Below, piece by piece: positions 1 through 7,617 of a stretch of DNA of 24,366 bases (positions are counted from its first letter, which is position 1; each line of letters opens with the position of its first letter). The DNA is from Peptostreptococcus sp. GTDB lineage: Bacteria > Bacillota > Clostridia > Peptostreptococcales > Peptostreptococcaceae. The stretch is taken from the NCBI GenBank assembly GCA_020025095.1, contig JAHHSS010000012.1, positions 1-24,366 on the forward strand. Direction: 5' to 3'. The translations under genes were made by a program, and so were the position numbers. The notes below the pieces were generated by a model. That model saw only the letters and a program-made list of their open reading frames with translations. It had not been told where the DNA came from and searched no databases.

Positions 1-1133
1 AATCTTAGTCCTTCTTCTACACATATAGAGTTGATTAGGTCAACTTCTATAGTTACGTTGTCACCAGGCATTACCATTTCTATACCTTCTGGAAGTTTAC
101 ATTCACCAGTTACGTCAGTTGTTCTGAAGTAGAACTGTGGTCTGTAACCATCGAAGAATGGAGTATGTCTACCACCTTCTTCTTTCTTAAGAACGTATAT
201 TTCTGCTGTAAACTTTGTATGAGCGTGAACAGAACCTGGAGCAGCAAGAACCTGTCCTCTTTCTATTTCATCTCTCTGGATACCTCTAAGAAGAGCACCT
301 ATGTTATCTCCAGCTTCAGCCTGATCTAGTAACTTTCTGAACATTTCAACTCCAGTTACAACAACCTTTCTTGGCTTTTCAGATAAACCAACTAGTTCAA
401 CTTCATCAGAAACCTTAAGAACACCTCTTTCAACTCTACCAGTTGCAACAGTACCTCTACCAGTTATTGAGAATATATCTTCTACTGGCATTAGGAATGG
501 CTTGTCAACTGCTCTTTCTGGAGCTGGTATATATTCGTCTATCTGTTCGAAGAAGTCAACTATAACATCTCCCCACTTAGACTTAGGATCTTCTATAGCC
601 ATTAAAGCAGATCCTCTAACTATTGGAGTATCATCTCCTGGGAAGTCATATTCATTTAATAATTCTCTAACTTCCATTTCAACTAATTCTAGAAGTTCTT
701 CGTCGTCTACCATATCACACTTGTTTAAGAATACAACTATGTAAGGTACACCAACCTGTCTAGAAAGTAGTATATGTTCTCTTGTCTGAGGCATTGGACC
801 ATCAGTAGCTGCAACAACTAGTATTGCACCGTCCATCTGAGCTGCACCTGTGATCATGTTCTTAACGTAGTCAGCATGTCCTGGGCAGTCAACGTGAGCA
901 TAGTGTCTGTTTGGAGTTTCATACTCAACGTGAGAAGTAGATATTGTGATACCTCTTTCTCTTTCTTCTGGAGCCTTATCTATGTTAGCGAAGTCTACTG
1001 CTTCTCCTAACTGATATCTGTCAAATAAAGTCTTAGTTATAGCTGCTGTTAATGTAGTCTTACCGTGGTCAACGTGACCTATTGTACCGATATTAACATG
1101 TGGCTTACTTCTTTCAAATTTAGCTTTTGCCAT
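1..1133 (-). CDS. tuf: Elongation factor Tu, 3' end cut by window edge
   Basis: EF-Tu carries aminoacyl-tRNA to the ribosomal A site as a GTP complex in the cytosol. Translating the minus strand from the ATG at 1133 gives 377 complete codons (MAKAKFERSKPHVNIGTIGH...), so about 20 residues of the usual ~397 lie beyond the left edge. The GTPase motifs are intact: GHVDHGKT at 19-26, ERERGITI switch I near 57-64, DCPGH at 81-85 with the catalytic His85, and NKCD at 136-139. Domains 2 and 3 follow. The start is fixed by an AGGGAGG ribosome binding site at 1143-1149, nine bases upstream. It is the last visible gene of the rpsL-rpsG-fusA-tuf set but has its own strong promoter (1230-1258) in the 184-nt gap after fusA, so it is probably transcribed both by read-through and independently. 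Whether a second tuf copy exists cannot be seen here. Confidence 0.98.
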   Translation of the reverse strand, partial: MAKAKFERSKPHVNIGTIGHVDHGKTTLTAAITKTLFDRYQLGEAVDFANIDKAPEERERGITISTSHVEYETPNRHYAHVDCPGHADYVKNMITGAAQMDGAILVVAATDGPMPQTREHILLSRQVGVPYIVVFLNKCDMVDDEELLELVEMEVRELLNEYDFPGDDTPIVRGSALMAIEDPKSKWGDVIVDFFEQIDEYIPAPERAVDKPFLMPVEDIFSITGRGTVATGRVERGVLKVSDEVELVGLSEKPRKVVVTGVEMFRKLLDQAEAGDNIGALLRGIQRDEIERGQVLAAPGSVHAHTKFTAEIYVLKKEEGGRHTPFFDGYRPQFYFRTTDVTGECKLPEGIEMVMPGDNVTIEVDLINSICVEEGLR

Positions 1134-1177
1134 TTCAAATTTCCTCCCTATTATAAAATAATATTTTATTATTATGC

Positions 1178-1205
1178 GGCGGGTAACAAAACCCGCCTTT
1201 TTTTT
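1178..1205 (+). terminator. GC-rich hairpin with T-run, plus-strand oriented, inside the tuf leader
   Basis: GGCGGGT (1178-1184) pairs perfectly with ACCCGCC (1191-1197) around a 6-nt loop, and eight T residues follow at 1198-1205. This is a textbook intrinsic terminator for plus-strand transcription, yet no plus-strand gene ends here. On the tuf strand the same stem is preceded by A residues and followed by GCATAATAATAAA, so it is not a normal terminator for tuf mRNA. It lies within the predicted tuf 5' leader. It could block antisense transcription or stabilise the tuf mRNA 5' end; the role is inferred. Confidence 0.65.
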
Positions 1206-1229
1206 ACAATAAACTGTAAATTCTATATA

Positions 1230-1258
1230 AGTATATCACTTTTTTATGTATTTTTCAA
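1230..1258 (-). promoter_or_regulatory. Promoter of tuf
   Basis: On the minus strand, TTGAAA (1258-1253) and TATACT (1235-1230) are separated by exactly 17 bases, a good sigma-A-type promoter. The start site would fall near 1223, giving a leader of roughly 90 nt that contains a small TTTACA/TGTAAA stem (1203-1220) and the GC-rich hairpin at 1178-1197. Confidence 0.75.
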
Positions 1259-1317
1259 CGTTTCAATCAAAAACTAATAGCTTTTAATTAAAGTTTTTTT
1301 GTATTTTAACTCACTAA

Positions 1318-3384
1318 TTACTTTCCTTCACTTATCGCCTTAGCAACAGAAGCTGGAACTTGTGCATAGTGATCAAATATCATTGTATAAGTTGCTCTAC
1401 CCTGAGTTGTTGATCTTAGGTCAGTTGCATATCCGAACATTTCAGATAGTGGAACATGAGCTCTTATTACCTGAGCACCGTTTCTAGCTTCCATACCCTG
1501 AATCATACCTCTTCTTGAGTTTAAGTCACCCATAACATCACCCATGTAATCTTCTGGAGTAACAACTTCAACTGCGAATATTGGTTCAAGAAGAACTGAG
1601 TTACCCTTCTTCATAGCATCCTTGAATGCCATAGATGCTGCCATCTTGAAGGCCATTTCTGATGAATCGACTTCATGGTAAGAACCATCATATAATTCAA
1701 CAGCAACGTCAACTACTGGATAACCTGCAACTATACCTGACTGCATAGCACCCTGGATACCCTGGTCAACTGGACCAACATATTCCTTAGGAACAGATCC
1801 ACCAACTGTCTTGTTTTCAAACTTATATCCTTCACCAGCTTCAAGTGGGTTAACTCTGATCTTAACGTGACCATACTGTCCTCTACCACCTGACTGCTTA
1901 GAATACTTATATTCAACATCAACTGGCTGAGTGATAGTTTCTCTATAAGCAACCTGAGGAGCACCAACCTTAGCTTCAACCTTAAATTCTCTTAGAAGTC
2001 TATCAACTATGATTTCTAGGTGAAGTTCACCCATACCACCTATGATAGTCTGTCCAGTTTCAGCATCAGTTCTAACTGTGAATGTAGGATCTTCTTCTGA
2101 TAACTTCTGAAGAGCTACACCCATTTTTTCCTGAGCAGCCTTTGATGCTGGTTCTATAGCAACAAATATAACTGGTTCAGGGAATTCCATTGATTCAAGA
2201 ATTATTGGTGCATTAGGATCACAAAGTGAATCTCCTGTAGTAGTGTCCTTAAGACCTACTGCAGCAGCTATATCACCTGCATAAACAGAAGATATTTCTT
2301 CTCTTGTGTTAGCATGCATCTGTAATATACGTCCAATTCTTTCTCTCTTATTCTTTGTAGCATTTAATACATAAGAACCAGATTCTAATGTACCAGAGTA
2401 AACTCTGAAGAATGCAAGCTTACCAACGAATGGGTCAGTCATGATCTTGAATGCTAGAGCTGAGAATGGCTCATCATCTGATGCATGTCTTTCACCTTCT
2501 TCACCATCTGGTAATATACCCTTTATTGATTCTATATCAGTTGGAGCAGGTAGGTAATCTATAACACCATCAAGCATTAACTGAACACCCTTATTTCTAT
2601 AAGCTGTACCACAGAATACTGGGTTCATTTCACAAGCTATTGTAGCCTTTCTTATAGCAGCCTTTAATTCTTCAACTGTTATTTCTTCACCTTCTAGATA
2701 CTTCATCATTAATTCTTCATCAGTTTCAGATACTGATTCTACTAATGCTTCTCTGTATTCATTAGCCTTATCAAGCATATCAGCAGGAATTTCTTGTTCT
2801 TCTATTTCAGTACCCTGATCATTCTTGTATATCTGAGCCTTCATTTCTAGAAGATCTATTATACCAGTGAAGTTGTCTTCTGATCCTATAGGTAACTGCA
2901 TTGGTATTGCGTTAGCCTTTAGTCTGTCCTTCATCATCTGAACAACATTGTAGAAGTCAGCTCCCTGTCTATCCATCTTATTTACGAATGCTATTCTTGG
3001 AACACCGTAAGTTTCTGCCTGTCTCCAAACATTTTCTGACTGAGGTTCAACACCACTCTTAGCACAGAAAACTGCAACAGAACCATCAAGAACTCTTAGA
3101 GATCTTTCAACCTCAACTGTGAAGTCGACGTGTCCTGGAGTATCTATGATGTTTATTCTATGACCCTTCCACTGACAAGTAGTAGCGGCAGAAGTAATTG
3201 TTATACCTCTTTCCTTTTCCTGAGCCATCCAGTCCATCTGAGATGCACCGTCGTGTGTTTCACCTATTTTATGAGTACGTCCAGCATAGAACAGAATTCT
3301 TTCAGTAGTTGTAGTTTTACCTGCATCTATGTGGGCCATTATTCCTATATTTCTAGTTTTTTCCAATGGAAATTGTCTAGCCAT
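1318..3384 (-). CDS. fusA: Elongation factor G
   Basis: EF-G is the GTPase that drives tRNA-mRNA translocation on the ribosome and takes part in ribosome recycling. The 688-residue product has the normal family length. It begins MARQFPLEKTRNIGIMAHID and has AHIDAGKTT at 17-25 (P-loop), KERGITIT switch I near 57-64, DTPGH at 81-85 with catalytic His85, and NKMD at 135-138. Domains II to V follow, including the domain IV segment with GGRGQYGHV and the C-terminal SEMFGYATDLRSTTQGRATYTM region. An AGGAGG ribosome binding site (3391-3396) sets the start. It follows rpsG by 36 nt and precedes tuf, the standard str order. Glutamine is almost always CAG, unlike most other genes here, as expected of a very highly expressed gene. 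It is the canonical copy; a divergent paralogue lies at 22410-24353. Confidence 0.99.
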   Translation of the reverse strand: MARQFPLEKTRNIGIMAHIDAGKTTTTERILFYAGRTHKIGETHDGASQMDWMAQEKERGITITSAATTCQWKGHRINIIDTPGHVDFTVEVERSLRVLDGSVAVFCAKSGVEPQSENVWRQAETYGVPRIAFVNKMDRQGADFYNVVQMMKDRLKANAIPMQLPIGSEDNFTGIIDLLEMKAQIYKNDQGTEIEEQEIPADMLDKANEYREALVESVSETDEELMMKYLEGEEITVEELKAAIRKATIACEMNPVFCGTAYRNKGVQLMLDGVIDYLPAPTDIESIKGILPDGEEGERHASDDEPFSALAFKIMTDPFVGKLAFFRVYSGTLESGSYVLNATKNKRERIGRILQMHANTREEISSVYAGDIAAAVGLKDTTTGDSLCDPNAPIILESMEFPEPVIFVAIEPASKAAQEKMGVALQKLSEEDPTFTVRTDAETGQTIIGGMGELHLEIIVDRLLREFKVEAKVGAPQVAYRETITQPVDVEYKYSKQSGGRGQYGHVKIRVNPLEAGEGYKFENKTVGGSVPKEYVGPVDQGIQGAMQSGIVAGYPVVDVAVELYDGSYHEVDSSEMAFKMAASMAFKDAMKKGNSVLLEPIFAVEVVTPEDYMGDVMGDLNSRRGMIQGMEARNGAQVIRAHVPLSEMFGYATDLRSTTQGRATYTMIFDHYAQVPASVAKAISEGK

Positions 3385-3420
3385 CTGTTTCCTCCTTAAT
3401 TACTTATACAAAAGAATAGA

Positions 3421-3891
3421 TTACCATCTGTAATGAGCAAATGCCTTGTTTGCTTCTGCCATCTTGTGTGTATCTTCCTTCTTCTTTACAGATGCACCAG
3501 TGTTATTAGCTGCATCCATTATTTCCTTAGATAATTTTTCTACCATACCCTTTTCGCCTCTAGCTCTAGTGTATCTAACTAACCATCTAAGTCCTAGTGT
3601 TTCTCTTCTATCAGCTCTAACTTCGATAGGTACCTGATAGTTCGCACCACCAACTCTTCTTGCCTTTACTTCTAGTACTGGCATTATATTTTCCATAGCC
3701 TTATTGAAAACTTCTAGTGCTTCTTCACCAGTCTTTTCTGCTACTATAGCGAAAGCATCATATACTATCTTCTGTGCTTTCCCTTTTTTTCCGTCATACA
3801 TTAAGTTATTTATTAATTTTGTTACTACCTTACTTCCATACATTGGATCTGGTAAAACTTCTCTCTTTGGAACATTACCTTTTCTTGGCAT
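3421..3891 (-). CDS. rpsG: 30S ribosomal protein S7
   Basis: S7 is a primary 16S rRNA binding protein that nucleates assembly of the 30S head and touches E-site tRNA. From the ATG at 3891 the product is 156 residues, the usual length, starting MPRKGNVPKREVLPDPMYGS and ending NKAFAHYRW. The frame stays open upstream to an ATG at 3939, but an AAGGAGGG site at 3899-3906 and family alignment choose 3891. It lies 36 nt before fusA and 190 nt after rpsL. That gap is large for this operon and holds a nested hairpin. In E. coli, S7 represses its own operon by binding the rpsL-rpsG intergenic region; whether the same happens here is inference. Confidence 0.98.
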   Translation of the reverse strand: MPRKGNVPKREVLPDPMYGSKVVTKLINNLMYDGKKGKAQKIVYDAFAIVAEKTGEEALEVFNKAMENIMPVLEVKARRVGGANYQVPIEVRADRRETLGLRWLVRYTRARGEKGMVEKLSKEIMDAANNTGASVKKKEDTHKMAEANKAFAHYRW

Positions 3892-3951
3892 TTCGCTTCC
3901 CTCCTTAATTATAAAAGTTAAATCATAGGTACTCGACAATTATTTTGCCGT

Positions 3952-3985
3952 GATGCCATAAATAAATATATATATTTAAAGCATC
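3952..3985 (-). promoter_or_regulatory. Nested hairpin in the rpsL-rpsG intergenic region
   Basis: GATGC (3952-3956) pairs with GCATC (3981-3985), enclosing a 14-bp AT palindrome at 3964-3977 (AAATATATATATTT). The two stems are joined by an asymmetric internal loop (7 and 3 nt). It lies about 60 nt upstream of the S7 start. The outer stem and palindrome are seen directly. A role as an S7 autoregulatory target or mRNA processing site is only a hypothesis, by analogy with the E. coli rpsL-rpsG intercistronic region. Confidence 0.35.
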
Positions 3986-4081
3986 GAACTATAATCAATT
4001 GCTGTTTTATCAGCTTTTCTTTTTGCTTGATTTTCGGCTCAAGTTACCTTTTTCAAAGTGCCTTCTAATTTAAACTAGTTA

Positions 4082-4501
4082 TTACTTGCTTTCCTTAGGT
4101 CTCTTAGCACCATACTTAGATCTAGACTGTCTTCTCTTTTCAACACCAGCTGTATCTAGTGTACCTCTTAGTATATGGTATCTAACACCAGGAAGGTCCT
4201 TTACTCTACCACCTCTTATAAGAACAACACTATGTTCCTGTAAGTTGTGTCCTTCACCTGGTATATAAGCAGATACTTCTATACCGTTTGTAAGTCTAAC
4301 TCTGGCAACCTTTCTAAGGGCTGAGTTTGGCTTCTTAGGTGTTACTGTCTTTACAGAAGTACAAACACCTCTCTTCTGTGGAGCACTAACGTTAGTTGCT
4401 TTCTTTAATAAAGAATTGTAACCCTTTTGTAGTGCTGGAGCAGTAGATTTCTTTTCTACAGCTTTTCTACTCTTACGAACTAATTGGTTGATTGTTGGCA
4501 T
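4082..4501 (-). CDS. rpsL: 30S ribosomal protein S12
   Basis: S12 sits at the decoding centre of the 30S subunit and contributes to accuracy; it is the classic streptomycin-resistance locus. The 139-residue product starts MPTINQLVRKSRKAVEKKST and carries TPKKPNSALRKV at about 54-65 and RGGRVKDLPGVRYHILRGTLDTAGV near 96-120. The two lysines whose substitution gives streptomycin resistance (E. coli Lys43 and Lys88 in the usual numbering) are present here as Lys56 and Lys101, so no classic resistance change is seen. An upstream in-frame ATG at 4510 overlaps the AGGAGG site (4510-4515), so the ATG at 4501, eight bases downstream of that site, is the true start. It is the first gene of the operon, under the promoter at 4651-4679. 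No rpoC or L7Ae-like gene precedes it, unlike in many Firmicutes. Confidence 0.98.
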   Translation of the reverse strand: MPTINQLVRKSRKAVEKKSTAPALQKGYNSLLKKATNVSAPQKRGVCTSVKTVTPKKPNSALRKVARVRLTNGIEVSAYIPGEGHNLQEHSVVLIRGGRVKDLPGVRYHILRGTLDTAGVEKRRQSRSKYGAKRPKESK

Positions 4502-4529
4502 CAACTGCACCTCCTTTTTTTTAAATTTC

Positions 4530-4640
4530 CGATCTTAATCAGTGATCGCCAACCACACCAATATGCACTGCATATTGATTAATTGTTTTGATGCTTTTAG
4601 TATTCTACTAAAAAAGTAATCTATAATTTTTAAAGATTAC
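4530..4640 (-). promoter_or_regulatory. Structured 5' leader of the str operon
   Basis: The roughly 143-nt leader before rpsL contains four inverted repeats. In transcript order they are: a 7-bp stem (4634-4640 with 4616-4622) followed by six U (4615-4610), resembling a weak intrinsic terminator right after the start site; an 8-bp stem TTTTAGTA/TACTAAAA (4595-4602 with 4606-4613) that uses that U-run; a 9-1-9 palindrome CAATATGCA-C-TGCATATTG (4559-4577); and CGATC/GATCG (4530-4534 with 4544-4548). The repeats are seen directly. Attenuation or ribosomal-protein feedback is a hypothesis, and I do not recognise a known leader family. Confidence 0.45.
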
Positions 4641-4650
4641 ATACCTTTAT

Positions 4651-4679
4651 ATTTTATCATTGGAATTAAGCAAAGTCAA
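4651..4679 (-). promoter_or_regulatory. Promoter of rpsL-rpsG-fusA(-tuf)
   Basis: On the minus strand, TTGACT (4679-4674) and TAAAAT (4656-4651) are 17 bases apart, and TG one base upstream of the -10 makes it an extended -10. Transcription should start near 4644. It supplies the str operon with its own promoter, consistent with the operon being separated from rpoBC in this genome. Confidence 0.75.
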
Positions 4680-4926
4680 TTATTTTTGAAAAAATAAATA
4701 GCTTTATTTGCTATATTTTTTAGTAGATTTTAGATAAAGTAATTACTCTTTTTACATTAGATTTAAGTTAATGATTGACAAAATATTTAATAATTTTTTC
4801 GATTAATAAATATATCTTTAAAGCTTTTCCACAATTTCAATATCATAAGGAAAAATAAAAATATTTTAAAAATATTATTGATTTAATTTTTATTTTTTCA
4901 TCTAGCATATTTAAACACATTTTATA
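4680..4926. other. AT-rich intergenic stretch between divergent promoters
   Basis: About 250 bases between the leftward str promoter and the rightward promoter of the CapA-like gene. It is very AT-rich with several A/T runs. I see no open frame with a ribosome binding site, no RNA gene and no convincing operator. A TTGACA near 4774 on the plus strand lacks a -10 at the right distance. Confidence 0.5.
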
Positions 4927-4955
4927 TGGAAATAGTTTAACTGCTGCTATATAAT
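4927..4955 (+). promoter_or_regulatory. Candidate promoter of the CapA-like gene
   Basis: TGGAAA (4927-4932) and a consensus TATAAT (4950-4955) are separated by 17 bases. The -35 matches four of six consensus positions. It lies about 40 bases before the ATG at 4993, which has a GGGGAGGA ribosome binding site at 4975-4982. Confidence 0.5.
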
Positions 4956-4992
4956 TATACTGTATATAACTATTGGGGAGGACTTATAAATT

Positions 4993-6183
4993 ATGGACTT
5001 TAAAAATAATCGTTTAACTATTGTAACTACAATCATTATTTCTGTAGTTGTAATATCATTTTTTTCAATTTTCTTTTCGCAAGCAATAAAAGAAAATCAT
5101 AATAAATCCAATTCAAATAAAAACTTATCTACAGTTAAAAAAGTTAGCTTTGTTGGTGTAGGTGATAATTTGATTCACGATAGTATTTATAGTTCTTCAG
5201 ATAGAAGAAAAGGTGTCTTCGGAGATGGACAGTATGACTTTTCAAATCTATACTCAGAAATCAAGGATGAAATCAATAAATACGATATTAAATATATTAA
5301 TCAAGAATCTATTATTGCTGGTGATAAATATGGAATTCATAATTATCCTAAATTTAACACTCCCGAAGCCATGATTCCTACACTTACTAAAACTGGCTTT
5401 AATCTTATTAATTTAGCCAATAACCACTCTATGGATATGGGCTCTGAAGGTATTTCCGATTCAATAAATTTATGGAAAAAGACAAAGCTTTATACAGTAG
5501 GGCTTTATAATTCACAAGAAGATAGAGACAAACCACTTATTATTGACAAAAACGGTATAAAAACAGCCGTCCTTTCTTACACATATGATACAAACGGTAT
5601 GAAACCCGATAAAGAATATATGGTTCCTTATCTTGAAGAAAATAAAATAAGAAAAGATATGGAAAAAGCAAAAAAGCAAGCTGATTTTGTTATGATATCT
5701 GTCCATTGGGGCGATGAGCACTTTCACAATTTAAACAAAACACAAATAAAATTTGCAAAATTATTTAATGATTTAGGTGCAGACCTTGTACTGGGATCAC
5801 ATGCACACGTTATACAAAAATCCGAATGGCTTCAAAACAAAGACGGAAAAAAAACACTTGTCTACTATGGTACAGGAAACTTTGTTCATAATATGCTCGG
5901 TGCAGACCCCTATCTAGAAGGCATGGCTTCTTGGACATTTGTAAAAAATGGAGATAAAAAATATATAGAAAATGCAAAATTTACTCCTCTTGTATTCCAT
6001 CTAGAAAGAAATCAATATGGTTTAGACGGAAAAGTTTACAGACTTGATAAATACCCTGTAGAACTTGCAAATAAGCATTTTGCTATGGCTGGTTCAGGAA
6101 AATATAACCTTGATAACTTTCAAAATATAGTTAAAAATCTTATTCCAGAAGATATGTTGGATATGAATATAAAAAAACAATAA
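4993..6183 (+). CDS. CapA (PGA_cap) family membrane-anchored protein
   Basis: A 396-residue protein with a short basic N-terminus, one hydrophobic segment (about 9-30) and a low-complexity Asn/Ser/Lys linker (34-50), so it is probably anchored with its bulk outside the cell. From about 50 it matches the bacterial capsule-synthesis CapA/PGA_cap family, a metallophosphoesterase-like fold. The characteristic motifs appear in order: GVGDN 55-59, NQES 103-106, LANNHSMD 141-148, SVHWGDE 236-242, GSHAHVIQ 268-275 and YGTGNFVHN 292-300. In Bacillus, CapA works with CapB and CapC in making poly-gamma-glutamate, but no capB or capC is seen here. Stand-alone members are common in Clostridia and their substrate is mostly unknown, so capsule synthesis should not be assumed. 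It is monocistronic: own promoter upstream, strong terminator at 6191-6227. Confidence 0.88.
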   Translation: MDFKNNRLTIVTTIIISVVVISFFSIFFSQAIKENHNKSNSNKNLSTVKKVSFVGVGDNLIHDSIYSSSDRRKGVFGDGQYDFSNLYSEIKDEINKYDIKYINQESIIAGDKYGIHNYPKFNTPEAMIPTLTKTGFNLINLANNHSMDMGSEGISDSINLWKKTKLYTVGLYNSQEDRDKPLIIDKNGIKTAVLSYTYDTNGMKPDKEYMVPYLEENKIRKDMEKAKKQADFVMISVHWGDEHFHNLNKTQIKFAKLFNDLGADLVLGSHAHVIQKSEWLQNKDGKKTLVYYGTGNFVHNMLGADPYLEGMASWTFVKNGDKKYIENAKFTPLVFHLERNQYGLDGKVYRLDKYPVELANKHFAMAGSGKYNLDNFQNIVKNLIPEDMLDMNIKKQ

Positions 6184-6190
6184 AATATTA

Positions 6191-6227
6191 AAAAAAACTC
6201 ATGTATAAAATTTGCATGAGTTTTTTT
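6191..6227 (+). terminator. Intrinsic terminator after the CapA-like gene
   Basis: AAAACTCATG (6194-6203) pairs with CATGAGTTTT (6215-6224) around an 11-nt loop, with seven T at 6221-6227. It begins eight bases after the stop codon. Confidence 0.85.
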
Positions 6228-6375
6228 AATATTTTATATATTATTTTATATATAGTTCTTTTTATTATGATATTATATATATACAGGCATTTTATATTTT
6301 TCAAAATATAATTTTCTTTAATATTTTTCAGAAAACATATATTAAAATATTTTTAAAAAATTAGGAGGTTTTTTT

Positions 6376-7602
6376 ATGGAATTGAACAAAAGGATAGATA
6401 AATTTGCAGAATTAGCAATAAAAACAGGTATCAATGTTCAAAAAGGAGAAACTCTTTTAATAAGAACTGATATCGAAGCATTTGATTTTGCAAGAAGATG
6501 TGTAAAAGAAGCTTATAAAGCAGGTGCCAAACATGTATATGTAGAATACTCTGACGAAGTACTCACAAGAGAAAATTACTTATCTGCACCAGATGAAGCC
6601 TTTGATGAATACCCAGAATGGCAATCTTATAAATACACTGAAATAGCAAAAAATGGAGGCTCTTTTTTAAGTATAGTCTCTGCAAACCCTGACCTTTTAA
6701 AAGGCGTAGATACAGATAGAATATCTAGATTTCAAAAAGTTTCTGGAAAATATCTAAAAGAATGGCGTTCTTATACTCTTTCTGATAAAGCAAAATGGTC
6801 TATTGTTGCAGTACCTTCAGAGACTTGGGCAAAAAAACTTTATCCTGATTTAGAAAAATATGAAGCTATTGAAAAGTTATGGGATGAGATTTTATATTGC
6901 TCAAGAGTTTCTGAAAATCCTGTTGAAAATTGGAAATCTCACGTTTCAAATATAAGAAATAAAATGGATACTCTAAATAAACTAGATCTTGATAGACTTA
7001 TATACAAATCATCTAAAACAGATTTAGAAATAGGACTTCCTCAAGGTCATATATGGCAAGGTGGCTCAGCATTCGATATTAATGGTATCGAATTTTGTCC
7101 TAACATTCCTACTGAAGAAGTTTATGGAATGCCACATAAAAATAGGGTAAATGGAATTGTTTATAGTACAAAGCCACTTATATTTGCAGGCAATACTATA
7201 GATGATTTTTGGATTAAATTTAAAGATGGAAAGATTATTGACTATAAAGCAGAAACGGGACATGAAAGCCTGAAACTACTAATAGATACAGATGAGGGTT
7301 CTTTAAGACTTGGAGAAATGGCACTTGTACCATATAACTCTCCAATTTCCAATACTAATACTATTTTTTACAGTACTCTATTTGACGAAAACGCATCTTG
7401 CCATTTGGCAATAGGTGCAGCTTACAGTTCTAATATAAAAAATGGAGATAAACTAGGTGAGGATGAAAAGGATAAAGTAGGAATGAATTCTAGTATTACT
7501 CATGTCGACTTTATGATAGGAGATTCTGATCTTAATATTACAGGTATAGACAAATCTGGAAAATCTCATGAAATTTTTAAAGATGGCAATTGGGCTTTCT
7601 AA
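6376..7602 (+). CDS. M29 family aminopeptidase (thermophilic metalloprotease family)
   Basis: Peptidase family M29 contains metal-dependent cytosolic aminopeptidases (AmpS, AmpT, PepS) that remove N-terminal residues from peptides, usually as dimers with two catalytic metal ions. The 408-residue length is typical. The hallmark region FCPNIPTEEVYGMPHK at 240-255 holds the first glutamate ligands (Glu247/Glu248). LGEMALVP at 312-319, SCHLAIGAAY at 341-350 and THVDFMIGD at 375-383 supply the other conserved Glu, His, Tyr and Asp residues; exact ligand assignment is from family knowledge. No signal peptide is present. A strong AGGAGG site (6363-6368) sets the start. The MFS gene begins 15 nt downstream, so the two are almost surely cotranscribed. 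Substrate specificity cannot be read from sequence. Confidence 0.93.
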   Translation: MELNKRIDKFAELAIKTGINVQKGETLLIRTDIEAFDFARRCVKEAYKAGAKHVYVEYSDEVLTRENYLSAPDEAFDEYPEWQSYKYTEIAKNGGSFLSIVSANPDLLKGVDTDRISRFQKVSGKYLKEWRSYTLSDKAKWSIVAVPSETWAKKLYPDLEKYEAIEKLWDEILYCSRVSENPVENWKSHVSNIRNKMDTLNKLDLDRLIYKSSKTDLEIGLPQGHIWQGGSAFDINGIEFCPNIPTEEVYGMPHKNRVNGIVYSTKPLIFAGNTIDDFWIKFKDGKIIDYKAETGHESLKLLIDTDEGSLRLGEMALVPYNSPISNTNTIFYSTLFDENASCHLAIGAAYSSNIKNGDKLGEDEKDKVGMNSSITHVDFMIGDSDLNITGIDKSGKSHEIFKDGNWAF

Positions 7603-7617
7603 GTAACGGAGGATATT

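Noticed and set aside
502..744. Ser-rich 80-codon frame antisense to tuf
   Set aside because: Fully inside the tuf coding region; the Ser/Ile-rich composition comes from reading conserved tuf codons in reverse.
3892..3939. N-terminal extension of rpsG to an upstream ATG
   Set aside because: The extension overlaps the AAGGAGGG ribosome binding site at 3899-3906 and is absent from S7 proteins, which begin MPRKG.
4774..4800. Consensus TTGACA on the plus strand upstream of the CapA-like gene
   Set aside because: No acceptable -10 hexamer lies 16-18 bases downstream, and the TATAAT at 4950-4955 is closer to the gene.
4993..6183. Poly-gamma-glutamate capsule operon
   Set aside because: Only a CapA-family protein is present, with a terminator directly after it and no capB or capC; a capsule role cannot be supported.
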